Shown: positions 31,113 through 40,184, counted from the stretch's first letter. The stretch is 46,140 nt of DNA from Pseudomonadota bacterium (GCA_023418705.1 JAEZYZ010000046.1:1-46140); one strand, 5' to 3'. Made by a program: numbers and translations. The notes: a model not told the origin generated them from the letters alone.

Positions 31113-31574
31113 CCCGGGGAGCGGGCCGAGCAGGTCCTTGACGTAGCTCGGCCCGAGGCGACCGGCGGGGAACACCTTCACGAGCGGCGCGCCGGCCCGC
31201 GTGGCAGCGACGATCTCCGTCGGCGTGAAGCAGCCGGGCACCCCGAGCACGCCCGCGTCCCGACAGGCGTCGAGCACGCCCGCGTCCAAGATCGGCGAGA
31301 CCACGAAGCGGGCTCCGGCGGCGATCACCCGGCGGGCTGCCGCGGCGTCGAGGACGCTGCCCGCGCCCGCTTGGACGCTGGCACCAAACCGCTGCCCAGC
31401 CCAGCGGATCACGTCTTCTGCCTCGGGGACGGTCAGGGTCACCTCGACGGCGCGGATCCCGCCGTCGATCACCGCCTCGACGAGCTGGCAGGCCCGCTCG
31501 CGGGAGTCGGCGCGCAACACCGCCACCAGCCGCGCCGCGCCGAGCGCCTGCAGCGCCGCTTCGACCCCGCTCAC
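31108..31574 (-). pseudogene. eda: KDPG aldolase, C-terminally truncated
   Basis: About 155 of the usual ~210 residues. Visible are the Glu in AVEVTLTVPEA, GAGSVLDAAAARRVIAAGARFVVSP, GCFTPTEIVAA, and the Schiff-base Lys in LVKVFPAGRLGPSYVKDLLGPLPG. Similarity ends at LPGLP and the frame runs on into unrelated sequence. The missing end carries part of the barrel and the phosphate site (usually PTGGV), so activity is unlikely. GTG is the start: it overlaps the uxaC stop (GTGA) and has GGAGG 4 bases before. The normal job is splitting KDPG to pyruvate and glyceraldehyde-3-phosphate. Confidence 0.85.
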
Positions 31575-32995
31575 GCCGCCTCCGGGCGCGAAAAACCGAA
31601 GTACTCCACGGCGTTTTGATAGCAGATGCCTCGCACGAGGCGGTCGACGAGCTCCGGATCGCTCGGCAGGCGGCCGCGGTCGACGTCCGAGCCGAGCAGG
31701 TTGCACAGGATGCGACGGAAGTATTCGTGCCGAGAATACGAGAGGAAGCTGCGCGAGTCGGTGACCATCCCGACGAACGTGGAGAGCAGCCCGTGATGGG
31801 ACAGGGCCTCGAGCTGCCGCTCGATGCCATCGCGCTGGTCGAGAAACCACCACGCGCTGCCGTACTGCATTTTGCCCCGCACGCGGCCGTCCTGATAGTT
31901 GCCGATCATGGTGGCGAACAGCTCGTTGTCGCGCGGGTTTGCGTTGTAGAGGATCGTGCGGGCGAGCTGGCCCGCGCGATCTAGACGATCCAAGAAGCGA
32001 GCGAGCGGCTTCGCCTGCGGCGCGTCGCCGATCGAATCGAAGCCGGTGTTCGGGCCGATGGCGGCGAGCATCCGCTGGTTGTTGTTGCGCAGCGCGCCGA
32101 GGTGAAACTGCTGCGCCCAGCCGCGCCGGTGGTTCATGCGAGCGAGCTCGAGCAGCATGCCGGAGCGGAGCGCCGCCGCCTCCGCGCCCCGCAGCGACTG
32201 GCCCCCGCGCAGCTTCGAGAACAGCCGCGCGAGCTCCGCGGGGGCGGCGTCTTCGGCCTCGATGCGCTCGAGCCCTTGATCGGACAGACGGCAGCCGCGG
32301 TCGTGGAAAAACTGGTGGCGAACATCCAGGGCCTCGAGCAGGCGCTCGAGACCCCCGATGTCGAGGTTCGCCGCCGCCCCGAGCCGATCGACCCAGGCGT
32401 TGAAGGCCGGCGCGTCCTCGACGCCGAGGGCCGCATCGGGGCGCCACGTCGGCAGCACCCGCACCGCCGTCTGCTGGCGGGCCAGGTGCTCGTGATGATC
32501 GAGCGGATCGGTGGGATCGTCGGTGGTGCAGAGCACCTCCACCTTGAAACCCTCGACCAGGCCGCGCGCTCGAAACCCGTCGTCCTGCAGGCGGGCGTTG
32601 CACAGCTCGTACACCTCACGCGCGCTCTTCGGATCGAGCAGCCGCCGAATGCCAAAGGGGCGCTTCAGCTCGAGGTGCGTCCAGTGGTAGAGCGGGTTGC
32701 GGAGCGTTGCCGGAACGGTCGCCGCCCAGGCTTCGAACTTCTCCCAAGGGCTCGCGTCGCCGGTGCAGCAGCGCTCGGGGACGCCGGCGGCCCGCATCGC
32801 GCGCCACTTGTAGTGGTCACCGTCCAGCCAGAGCTCGGTGATGCTGGAGAACTGGTGATTTTGCGCGAGCTCGGCGGCGGGCAGGTGGCAGTGATAGTCG
32901 ACGATCGGCAGCTTCCGGGCGACGTCGTGGTAGAGCCGCCGGGCGGTCTCGCCGTGCAGCAAAAAGTCCTCGTCGAGGAAGCTCGGCGCCGTCAT
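31571..32995 (-). CDS. uxaC: uronate isomerase
   Basis: A 474-residue amidohydrolase-family enzyme that isomerises D-glucuronate to D-fructuronate and D-galacturonate to D-tagaturonate. Metal-binding and family motifs are visible: FLLHGETARRLYHD, PIVDYHCHLP, NPLYHWTHLELKRPFGI, VLCTTDDPTDPLDHH, QFHLGALRNNN, TILYNANPRDNELFATMIGN and VGMVTDSRSFLSYSRHEYFRRILC. The length is normal. The ATG overlaps the kdgK stop as ATGA, and its own stop overlaps the eda start, so the genes are coupled. Confidence 0.97.
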   Translation of the reverse strand: MTAPSFLDEDFLLHGETARRLYHDVARKLPIVDYHCHLPAAELAQNHQFSSITELWLDGDHYKWRAMRAAGVPERCCTGDASPWEKFEAWAATVPATLRNPLYHWTHLELKRPFGIRRLLDPKSAREVYELCNARLQDDGFRARGLVEGFKVEVLCTTDDPTDPLDHHEHLARQQTAVRVLPTWRPDAALGVEDAPAFNAWVDRLGAAANLDIGGLERLLEALDVRHQFFHDRGCRLSDQGLERIEAEDAAPAELARLFSKLRGGQSLRGAEAAALRSGMLLELARMNHRRGWAQQFHLGALRNNNQRMLAAIGPNTGFDSIGDAPQAKPLARFLDRLDRAGQLARTILYNANPRDNELFATMIGNYQDGRVRGKMQYGSAWWFLDQRDGIERQLEALSHHGLLSTFVGMVTDSRSFLSYSRHEYFRRILCNLLGSDVDRGRLPSDPELVDRLVRGICYQNAVEYFGFSRPEAA

Positions 32996-34017
32996 CGCCG
33001 CACCCGCCCGCTCGCGTCCCCGCGCGCGAGCCGCTCGACCTCGTCGATCTGCACATGGTTGAAGTCGCCCGGGATGGTCTGCTTCAGCGCGCTGGCCGCG
33101 ACCGCCAGCTCGAGCGCGTCCTCGGGCGGTTTGCCCTTCAAGCTCGCGTAGATCAGGCCCGCGGCGAAGCTGTCGCCCCCGCCGATGCGATCGACCAGCC
33201 GCACCAGGTAGCGGCGGCTCCTGACGAGCCGATCTTGGGCGGCGTCGAACAAGAGCGCGCTCCAGCCGTTCTCGCTGGCGGACAAGCTCTCGCGCAGCGT
33301 GACCGCGACCTGGCGGAGCCCATACTGGCGAGCGATCTCCCGCGCCGCGCCCTGGTACGCGGCGACGTCGAGCGCACCTCGCGAGAGATCGGTGCCTCCC
33401 AGGTCGGCGCCGAGCGACGCCTTCAAGTCCTCTTCGTTCGCGATCAAGACATCGGCGAGCTGGGCGAGCGGCTGCAGGGTGGCCTGCGCGGCCTGCTCCG
33501 TCCACAGCTTGCTGCGGTAGTTGAGGTCGAGGCTGACGGTCACCTTCAGGTCTCGGGCGGCCTTCAAAGCGCGTTCGGTCCAGGCGGCAGGCCCGGGCCC
33601 GAGCGCGGGGGTGATGCCGGTGGCGTGCAACCAGCGCGTCCCGGTGAGAACGCGCTCCCAGTCGACGCTGTCCGGATCGATCTCGGCCACGGAGGAGCCG
33701 GCGCGGTCATAGACGACCGTCGAGGCGCGCTGCGACGCACCCGTCTCGGCGAAGTAGATGCCGAGCCGCGGGCCGCCGAGCAGCACGTCGCCGACGTGAA
33801 CGCCTTCGGCGCGCAGGGCGCGCAGCGCCGCTCGCCCGACGGCGTTGTCCGGCACCCGCGTGACGTAGTGGCTCTCGACGCCGAAGTGGGCGAGGCTCAC
33901 CGCGACGTTCGCCTCGCCGCCGCCGAAGCTTGCGTGGAGCGCCGGCGACTGCAACAGCCGCTCGAACCCAGGTGGGCTGAGCCGCAGCATGATTTCACCG
34001 AAGGTGACGACCTTCAT
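32992..34017 (-). CDS. kdgK: 2-keto-3-deoxygluconate kinase
   Basis: A 341-residue PfkB-family sugar kinase. It opens MKVVTFGEIMLRLSPPGFER and has FGGGEANVAVSLAHFG. The anion-hole/catalytic motif is RIGGGDSFAAGLIY, with the base Asp. It phosphorylates 2-keto-3-deoxygluconate to KDPG, the step before Eda. GGAAGG stands 5 bases before the ATG. It overlaps uxaC by 4 bases and follows the SDR gene by 44 bases in the same direction. Confidence 0.94.
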   Translation of the reverse strand: MKVVTFGEIMLRLSPPGFERLLQSPALHASFGGGEANVAVSLAHFGVESHYVTRVPDNAVGRAALRALRAEGVHVGDVLLGGPRLGIYFAETGASQRASTVVYDRAGSSVAEIDPDSVDWERVLTGTRWLHATGITPALGPGPAAWTERALKAARDLKVTVSLDLNYRSKLWTEQAAQATLQPLAQLADVLIANEEDLKASLGADLGGTDLSRGALDVAAYQGAAREIARQYGLRQVAVTLRESLSASENGWSALLFDAAQDRLVRSRRYLVRLVDRIGGGDSFAAGLIYASLKGKPPEDALELAVAASALKQTIPGDFNHVQIDEVERLARGDASGRVRR

Positions 34018-34061
34018 CTGAACCTTCCTTCGCGCAGAGGGTCGGGGCGACCCCGGCAACC

Positions 34062-34838
34062 TCACTGATTGACGCCGCTCGCCAAAAATCCGCCGTCGAC
34101 CGGGATCACGGCGCCGGTGACGAAGCTCGCGGCGGGCGACGCCAGAAAGATGGCGGCCCCCTGCAGCTCCTCGTGTTTGCCAAAGCGTCCCGCCGGTGTT
34201 CGCAGCAAGAGCTCCTGGCCGCGAGCGGTCCCGTCGAGCAGCTTCGCGTTCAGATCGGTCCTGAACACACCGGGCGCGATGGCGTTGACCGACACGCCGT
34301 GGCGCGCCCACTCGACCGCCAGGGTTTGCGTGAGCGACACGACCGCGGCCTTGCTGGCCGAGTAGGCGGCGACCTCGTAGAACGCCACGAAGCTCGAGAG
34401 CGAGGCGATGTTGATGATGCGCCCGTAGCCGCGCGCGATCATCGAGCGCCCGAAGACCTGGCAGCACCGCAGCGTGCCGTTCAGGTTGGTGTCGAGGATG
34501 GCCTGAAAGCTCGCGTCGTCCAGCTCGAGCGTCGGCCGGCGCTCGGTCCGCCCCGCGCAGTTCACCAGGATATCGACCTTGCCGTACCGCTCGAGCACCG
34601 CCTGGCAGAGCGCCTCGATGCTCTCACGCCGGGTGACGTCGGAGGTGAGGCGCAGCGCCGGGCGCCCGGCGCGCTCGAGCTCGGCCGCCACGGCCTCCAC
34701 CTGTTCCGCTCGGCGCGAGCTCGCCACCACGTGGGCGCCCGCCGCCGACAGCCCGAGCGACAAGGCGCGGCCGATGCCGGTGGTGCCACCCACGACGACC
34801 GCGACCTGATCTTTCAGCGACAATGTTTCCAGCGGCAT
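34062..34838 (-). CDS. short-chain dehydrogenase/reductase of the uronate cluster
   Basis: A 258-residue classical SDR. The cofactor motif is GGTTGIG near residue 17, with NCAG, the catalytic Ser in INIASLSSF, and the YSASK pair. An R at the end of beta-2 (SSRRAE) suggests NADP. The C-terminus has the usual TGAVIPVDGGFLASG. Place between uxaC/kdgK and the mannonate dehydratase fragment suggests it reduces fructuronate to mannonate or acts like KduD/gluconate 5-dehydrogenase; this is inference. The start is not fixed by a good ribosome site; an upstream ATG 15 codons earlier is possible. Confidence 0.85.
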   Translation of the reverse strand: MPLETLSLKDQVAVVVGGTTGIGRALSLGLSAAGAHVVASSRRAEQVEAVAAELERAGRPALRLTSDVTRRESIEALCQAVLERYGKVDILVNCAGRTERRPTLELDDASFQAILDTNLNGTLRCCQVFGRSMIARGYGRIINIASLSSFVAFYEVAAYSASKAAVVSLTQTLAVEWARHGVSVNAIAPGVFRTDLNAKLLDGTARGQELLLRTPAGRFGKHEELQGAAIFLASPAASFVTGAVIPVDGGFLASGVNQ

Positions 34839-34973
34839 TCCGAAGTCGTCCAAGCCCCCTCGCGTCGCCACGCGGAGCTGCATCTGGCGCGCGATCGGCG
34901 AGGGCTTCGGCCCTGGAATACTCCGCACGCTGCCCGCCGGCAACCGACCGCGGCGCTGGCGGAGAGACGCGCG

Positions 34974-35930
34974 CTATCTTAGGGGCCGAGGCACCTTGGG
35001 ACGGCCGAGGGCACACTCCAGCTCGGCGCGATCCCAGTTTGCCTTGGTAGCGGCGGCTTCGTAGGTGGACTGTAAGAACTCCAGCAGCGTGGCCTCCGGA
35101 TCTTGGGACGCTCGGACGGCGTCGTAGGGCAAGAGAAACTCCCCGAGCCGGTCGTCGAAGCGGGCGGCCGCCGGCTTCACCGCGGCGCTCTGAAAGCCAT
35201 CTGGAGCCGGGTAAGCATAGGAATAGAACATCGCCTCCTCGACGCCGTTGCCTCCCGGCCAGAAGCCGGCCGACGACACCTCGTGGCTGTACGCCTCGCG
35301 GGTGACCGCGTCCGGCAGGTGCGGGACGCCTCCTGGGTGGAGCGGAGCCCTCCTGCCGGAGAAGCGCGTCACGGCCAGGTCGAACGATCCCCAGAAGAGA
35401 TGCACGGGGCTCACCTTGCCGACGAATGAAGTGCGGAAGCGCTCGAACACGCGCTGAATCCAGATGAGCGCTGCGTGGAAACGCTCGACGGCCGCGGCGT
35501 CGTACTCCCGCCGGCGGGTGTCCGCCGCGAAGGCGATCGGATTGGGGACCTCATTGGGGTGCCCGTGGACCTCGGGCGAGCCCCCCACCGCCGCGATGAG
35601 GCGCCTCGTTCGGTCGAAAAACTCGGCCACGCTCATCGGCGCGAGCGCAAATGCGTCGGTCGTCCCGTCTTCGGCATACGCGACCAGGCGGTGAGCCTGG
35701 AAGTCGAAGTCGAGCGTGGTGGTGCGGCCATGATCCGGGATCATCCCGGTGGTCAGACCCCGCGGCGTCACGTAGAGGGTCGCGTGCCACGAGTGGTTGA
35801 CCCACGGCGCGTGCGCTAGGCGGTACTTGCCGACGATCTGAGTCCAGAGATGCAGCGCCGAGGCCGTCTCTTGCCATTGCGCATACGGCAAGGGAGGCCA
35901 CGGAGCGACGGGAGCGTTCAGGGATGACAT
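34974..35930 (-). CDS. DUF5996 family protein
   Basis: A 318-residue cytosolic protein with the family pattern WPPLPYAQWQETASALHLWTQIVGKYRL near the start. NHSWHATLYVTPRGLTTGMIP, SPVHLFWGSFDLAVTRFSGR, EAYSHEVSSAGFWPG and YSYAYPAPDGFQ follow. The family is widespread but has no established function; the many His, Trp and aromatic residues are compatible with a ligand-binding or enzymatic pocket. It ends 135 bases upstream of the SDR gene on the same strand, but no functional link to uronate use is claimed. Confidence 0.8.
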   Translation of the reverse strand: MSSLNAPVAPWPPLPYAQWQETASALHLWTQIVGKYRLAHAPWVNHSWHATLYVTPRGLTTGMIPDHGRTTTLDFDFQAHRLVAYAEDGTTDAFALAPMSVAEFFDRTRRLIAAVGGSPEVHGHPNEVPNPIAFAADTRRREYDAAAVERFHAALIWIQRVFERFRTSFVGKVSPVHLFWGSFDLAVTRFSGRRAPLHPGGVPHLPDAVTREAYSHEVSSAGFWPGGNGVEEAMFYSYAYPAPDGFQSAAVKPAAARFDDRLGEFLLPYDAVRASQDPEATLLEFLQSTYEAAATKANWDRAELECALGRPKVPRPLR

Positions 35931-36020
35931 AGCGACGCCCCAGGTTGGGGTGTGCCGCCCGAACGCGCAACCGAGCCTAGCGATCCGCTCGGGGTTTCAC
36001 CGAGATGATCCCGAGGGAGG

Positions 36021-36902
36021 TCAATACACCTGCTGGCATTGGTTGCTGATGCAGGCGATCGTCCCCTGCGGCGGGCAGGGGGTACAGAGTGCGGCGGTGC
36101 AGTCGCGCCGGCACTCGGCGGGTGTCATGCGAGGTTGATCGACACCGCTCCAGCAGGCGCCGGCCTCGTAGGTGCGGACTGAGACGGCCTCCGGACAGGC
36201 GCAACAACGGTCCGTGCGGATCGCGAGCTGGCAGTCGGCGTCCTCGGAGCAGAACTCCGGGTCCGGCATGCAGGTCGGGCAGCAGCGGCCGTCGAGGAGC
36301 TCAGGTCGGTAGCCGACCGGACATTCGATGACGCCGCAGTCGACGAGCGAGCAGTCCGGTGGCTCCGGGCGGGGGCCTTCCGGCAGGCAACCGGCGCAGC
36401 ACGCGCCTTCGGGCAAGCCCGCTCGGTAGCCCGGGGGGCACTCGGGCGGGAAGCACGTCACGCCGGCGCAGGTGGGGTGCGGCGCTTGGTCGGGGACGCA
36501 GCTCGGGCAGCACTGCCCCGGGGGTTGTTCGAAGTGATAGCCGGAAGCGCAGGCGATCGGGCCGCATCCGGGAGCGCCGCCGCAGGCCGCGCCCCCGCTG
36601 CCGCTCGGAGCAGCTCCAACGCCGCCGGTGGAAACCGCGCCGCCGATGCCGACCCAGCCGCCGTTGCCGCCGGTGGCGACCCCGCCCGAGCCAGCCGCCC
36701 CCGTGCCCGCGACGTTGCCAGTCCCGCCAACGCCCACAGCGCCCCCGGTGCTGCCAATGGCGCCCGATCCTCCCGCCGCCGCAGACGCGCCGCTGCCGCC
36801 GATCCCGGCGCCCGCGCCTCCCAGCGGCTCGGCATCACCGCAGCCAAACAGGGCGATCCCGATCGCCAGCCAGCCCACCCGGCGCCATTGCAGTGTCAGC
36901 AT
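36021..36902 (-). CDS. Gly-rich, Cys-rich surface lipoprotein
   Basis: A 293-residue lipoprotein. The signal peptide ends IALFGC with Cys21 for lipidation. A ~80-residue linker of Gly/Ala/Ser/Val repeats (GGSGA, GGTGNVAGTGA) follows. Then three Cys-rich modules of the pattern CPxGY...GxCC..C (ASGYHFEQPPGQCCPSC, PPGYRAGLPEGACCAGC, PVGYRPELLDGRCCPTC) resemble VWC-type motifs. A last Cys-rich part carries CSEDADCQL, a spacing common in myxobacterial surface proteins. It is probably exported to the outer surface. The ATG is taken over a TTG two codons earlier. Confidence 0.8.
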   Translation of the reverse strand: MLTLQWRRVGWLAIGIALFGCGDAEPLGGAGAGIGGSGASAAAGGSGAIGSTGGAVGVGGTGNVAGTGAAGSGGVATGGNGGWVGIGGAVSTGGVGAAPSGSGGAACGGAPGCGPIACASGYHFEQPPGQCCPSCVPDQAPHPTCAGVTCFPPECPPGYRAGLPEGACCAGCLPEGPRPEPPDCSLVDCGVIECPVGYRPELLDGRCCPTCMPDPEFCSEDADCQLAIRTDRCCACPEAVSVRTYEAGACWSGVDQPRMTPAECRRDCTAALCTPCPPQGTIACISNQCQQVY

Positions 36903-37218
36903 GGCCAAAGTCTACAGCAAGCAACGCGCCAGCCGACCGTCTGTCCCAAGTATTCGATTCCAGCCAGCATTGCGATCGCCAGCGCGGGGCACGGGCGGCA
37001 CAGCCTGGCACAGGGTCGGGCACGACGATCTTGGTGAGCCGTCGCTGCGACCCGCGATGCAGTACCCCAGCGCGACGCCCGTTCGCCCGCACGCGTCAGC
37101 GACCTCGAAGCTGCGGGTCCCACCTCAACCCCTCGATAGGAGCCAGGTTTTGGACAAATTTCTCCTATTTCGGCGCGGCTACGGAGCTCGGGAGGGCTTG
37201 GCAGTGGCACCCGCTGGT
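36903..37218. other. gap between lipoprotein and thioredoxin genes
   Basis: No gene is supported in this 316-base stretch. It must hold the lipoprotein promoter, but no clear -35/-10 or -24/-12 pair stands out. A 7-bp inverted repeat ATAGGAG / CTCCTAT near 37136-37165 is the only structure seen and might serve as a weak terminator for the thioredoxin gene. The stretch near 37140-37175 is notably A+T-rich for this window. Confidence 0.4.
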
Positions 37219-37647
37219 CTAGCTCGGGATGCCGAGCGCCTGCGCGATGGCGGCCGCTGGCATGGCGCCGCTGACGCGCTTGGACTCCCGCCCGCCCTGA
37301 AACAGCACCATCGTCGGCAGGCTGTGGATGCGATGGCGGCTCCCGAGCCCGGGTAGGGCATCGGCGTTCAGCTTCGCCACCACCAGCCGGCCGGCGTGCG
37401 ACCGCGCCAGCTTCGCCAGCTCCGGGGCGACCATCTTGCAGGGGCCGCACCAGGAAGCCCAAAAGTCTGCGAGCACGGGCAGGGGGGACGACATGACCAG
37501 CCGTTCGAACTCCGCCTGGGTGTCGATCTCGACCGGCGCATCGATGGGCGTGAGCGGCTGCTTGCAGCTCCCGCAGCGGGCCTTGTCCGCGAGGCGCTGC
37601 GGAGGGACTCGGTTCTTGCTGCCGCAGCTCGAGCACACGCGAATCAT
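37219..37647 (-). CDS. trxC: thioredoxin 2 (zinc-ribbon thioredoxin)
   Basis: A 142-residue protein. An N-terminal zinc ribbon has CSSC (5-8) and CGSC (25-28), followed by a thioredoxin fold with the redox motif WCGPC (Cys67, Cys70) and the cis-Pro in HSLPTMVLF. It reduces protein disulfides in the cytosol; TrxC types are usually linked to oxidative stress. Length and layout match E. coli TrxC. It is divergent from the copper monooxygenase gene. Confidence 0.95.
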   Translation of the reverse strand: MIRVCSSCGSKNRVPPQRLADKARCGSCKQPLTPIDAPVEIDTQAEFERLVMSSPLPVLADFWASWCGPCKMVAPELAKLARSHAGRLVVAKLNADALPGLGSRHRIHSLPTMVLFQGGRESKRVSGAMPAAAIAQALGIPS

Positions 37648-37839
37648 GGCGACCTCGCAGTATCCCCTGGAACATTGGGCTCGCAGGCCCTGGCGTAAAG
37701 GTCTGAGCCCGCGTCAGGAGTGATAGCGCTCAAGTCCGCGAAACTCCCGGGAGGAGGCAGCGGCGCCAGCGCTCGACGCTGGACATCGGCGCGCCGTTCC
37801 GCCAGGCTTCCGCCCGCATCCTATGTCGAGGGAGGTCGC

Positions 37840-39171
37840 GTGCGCATAGCCGTCGTTGCTTTTTTGGCGCTGGTCTTCGGCTGCTCTTCCGATGAGGACG
37901 GCGGAAAAAACGGGACGAGCTCGGAGGCGGGCGGCGGAAACGGCGGGACGAGCTCGGAGGCGATCACCTACCACGCCGACGTCGCGCCGATCATCGGCCG
38001 CAGCTGCGTCGGCTGCCACCGCTCGGGCGGCGTCGGCCCGATCGTGCTCGACAGCTACGGACAGGTAAAGACCTACGGCGCGTTGGTTCGGCACGTGACC
38101 ACCGAGCGCATCATGCCCCCGTGGCTCGCCGACAACTCCGGCGATTGCCAGACGTATACCGACGCCAATTGGCTGAGCGACGAGGAGATCTCGACGATCG
38201 CCGCCTGGGTCGACGCCGGGATGCCCGAAGGCGAGCGCGGCAGCATCCAAAGCCAGGTGGTCGCCCACGACGACCACTTGGAAGATGCCACCCACGTGCT
38301 GACGCTGCCCGCCGAGTACACGCCGGACATCATCCGTGACGATGATGACTACCGCTGCTTCGTCATCGATCCGGGGCTCACCCGCGACCAGTACCTGGTC
38401 GAATACGAGCTCATCACCCAAAACCCCGAGATCGTGCACCACGCGATCGTCTACAATCCCACCTCGCTCGAGGCGGCGGCGGAGGCGCAGGCGCTCGACG
38501 AGGCCGAGGACGGCCTCGGGTACACCTGCTTCGGCGGGCCGATCGTGGACGCGACGGTCGCCGCTGCCTGGGCGCCCGGGCGCAACGTCTGGGCGTATCC
38601 AGAGGGGACCGGGGTCCCGCTGAAAGCCGGGATGCCTCAGATCGTGCAAGTGCACTACCACGTCGACGATTTTCCGGTGCCGGACCAGAGCCAGGTGGCG
38701 CTCAAGCTGGTCGACGCGGTCGAACAGGAGCTCTTGCCGTGGTTTTATGCCAACACCGAGCTCGCGCTGCCGCCCGGTCAGGCGCGCGCCGTGGCGCGCT
38801 TCGAGGCCTCACCGACCGTCTATCACGACGCCGCCGGCACCCCTGGCTACGCGGAGCCCATGACCATCATCGGGATCGCGGCGCACATGCACAAGCTGGG
38901 GCTCGCGGAGCGGGTCGAGGTCGCCCGACAAGACGGCAGCGGCACGACCTGTCTGCTCGACGTCCCGCGCTGGGATTTCGACTGGCAGTATGCCTACTTT
39001 CTGGAGAACCCGGTGCGGGTCGAGCCCCACGACCTGCTCCGCATGCGATGCGATTTCGACACCAGGACGGAGAGCGAGATGGTCTATTGGGGGGACGGCA
39101 CGGACGACGAGATGTGCTTGGCGTTGATGTATTCGGTGTTCGACGGGGGCAAGATCCCGGCGCCGAACTGA
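37840..39171 (+). CDS. lipoprotein: cytochrome c domain fused to PHM/DBH-type copper monooxygenase
   Basis: A 443-residue exported protein. The lipobox LVFGC puts the lipid on Cys15, and a Gly/Ser linker follows. Residues ~42-135 form a c-type haem domain with CVGCH (56-60) and a likely axial Met92 (RIMPPW). Residues ~145-443 match copper type II, ascorbate-dependent monooxygenases. His200/His201 (VHHAIVY) and His272 (QVHYHV) fit the CuH site. His349/His351 (AHMHKLG) and Met425 (DEMC) fit the CuM site, as in PHM. It could hydroxylate a substrate outside the inner membrane, with the haem domain supplying electrons. GTG is chosen because GAGGGAGG stands 4 bases upstream. Confidence 0.85.
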   Translation: MRIAVVAFLALVFGCSSDEDGGKNGTSSEAGGGNGGTSSEAITYHADVAPIIGRSCVGCHRSGGVGPIVLDSYGQVKTYGALVRHVTTERIMPPWLADNSGDCQTYTDANWLSDEEISTIAAWVDAGMPEGERGSIQSQVVAHDDHLEDATHVLTLPAEYTPDIIRDDDDYRCFVIDPGLTRDQYLVEYELITQNPEIVHHAIVYNPTSLEAAAEAQALDEAEDGLGYTCFGGPIVDATVAAAWAPGRNVWAYPEGTGVPLKAGMPQIVQVHYHVDDFPVPDQSQVALKLVDAVEQELLPWFYANTELALPPGQARAVARFEASPTVYHDAAGTPGYAEPMTIIGIAAHMHKLGLAERVEVARQDGSGTTCLLDVPRWDFDWQYAYFLENPVRVEPHDLLRMRCDFDTRTESEMVYWGDGTDDEMCLALMYSVFDGGKIPAPN

Positions 39172-39194
39172 TGTGACCCTGACCAAGGACGAAC

Positions 39195-40184
39195 ATGTCA
39201 TCGAATCGATGTGCGCTGCTCGGTGCAGCGCTCGCGGGGCTATGGGCCATCCTGTCATCGGCGGGTTGTGGGAGCTCGGACGAGCCCACGACGGAGGGGG
39301 ATCCCACGACCGAGAGCGATGCCGGAGCGGAGGGTGATGCCGGGACGGAGGGTGATGCCGCGACGGAGGGCGATGCCGCGTCGGAGACGACGAGCCTCGA
39401 CGGCGCGCCGTGCGACGACGACGCGGAGTGCGACGGCGGGCTTTGCCAGGTCTTCCAGGATGCACCGCCCGTGGCCAATAGCACCTGCCATGCGTCCCAG
39501 CCGGCGGCCGGTACCATGCGCATTACTGGCACGGTCCGCGACCTGGTCACCGGTAGCCCAGCCGCGGGGGTTTCCATCCGCGCCGTTGGCGCGCTCGGAG
39601 CTATTTCGAGTCCGGCGGCGGCGGAGGTCCTGGCGTCGACCACCACCGCGGAGGATGGGCGCTTCGCGATGAGCACGGACGCGTTGGCAGGGGTCTCGGT
39701 CGGGATCGTCGCCTTGACCCAGGCCTCCGGCGGGTATTTCACCGCGACCGGTCTCGCCGATCCGCTCGAAGGGACCAACGACTACCCGCCCACCAACACC
39801 ATCCACGACGTCTGGATCGTGACCGACACAGACCTTCAGGCGTGGTCGGCGGCGCTCTCCGTCCCGCTCGACCCGGAAGTGCAGCCGTACCTGCCCCTCG
39901 GCGAGAACGGCGGCATCATCGGCTTCGTCCGCGATCCGAGCACCGGCGAACCGATCTCGGGTGCCGTGGTCAGCTCGCTGGTCGACGACTCGGAGGCTAT
40001 CGTGCGCTACCTCTCCGACGACGGCACCGCGGTCGCCGGGGAAGCGACCGGCGCGCTCGGGCTCTTCATCGTCCTCAACCCGGAGCTCGCAGAGCCGTTT
40101 CAGGCGGAGGCCAACGGCCAAACCTATGGCCCCAATCTCGGCGGCTCGGCGCCGAACCTGGCGTTCGTGATGACGCTCGAGTGA
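39195..40184 (+). CDS. surface lipoprotein with repeat linker
   Basis: A 329-residue lipoprotein. The lipobox SSAGC puts the lipid on Cys25, and an acidic linker of six-residue repeats (GDAGTE, GDAATE, GDAASE) follows. A short Cys module (CDDDAECDGGLC) and two Ig-like/carboxypeptidase-regulatory-like stretches (ITGTVRDLVTGSPAAGVSI and IIGFVRDPSTGEPISGAVV) come next. This is typical of surface-exposed binding proteins; no enzyme motif is visible. AAGGA stands 5 bases before the ATG. It follows the copper monooxygenase by 23 bases and is probably cotranscribed, which suggests an accessory role. Confidence 0.8.
   Translation: MSSNRCALLGAALAGLWAILSSAGCGSSDEPTTEGDPTTESDAGAEGDAGTEGDAATEGDAASETTSLDGAPCDDDAECDGGLCQVFQDAPPVANSTCHASQPAAGTMRITGTVRDLVTGSPAAGVSIRAVGALGAISSPAAAEVLASTTTAEDGRFAMSTDALAGVSVGIVALTQASGGYFTATGLADPLEGTNDYPPTNTIHDVWIVTDTDLQAWSAALSVPLDPEVQPYLPLGENGGIIGFVRDPSTGEPISGAVVSSLVDDSEAIVRYLSDDGTAVAGEATGALGLFIVLNPELAEPFQAEANGQTYGPNLGGSAPNLAFVMTLE
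39315..39386 (+). repeat. 18-bp tandem repeat, about four copies, inside a lipoprotein gene
   Basis: Four in-frame units of 18 bases encode S/G-DAxxE hexapeptides. Copies differ at few bases (gagggtgatgccgggacg, gagggcgatgccgcgacg), which indicates recent duplication. Copy number may vary between strains without breaking the frame. Confidence 0.75.

Noticed and set aside
36034..36058. TGGCAT...TTGC string resembling a sigma54 promoter
   Set aside because: The GG to GC spacing is two bases too short and it lies inside a coding region.
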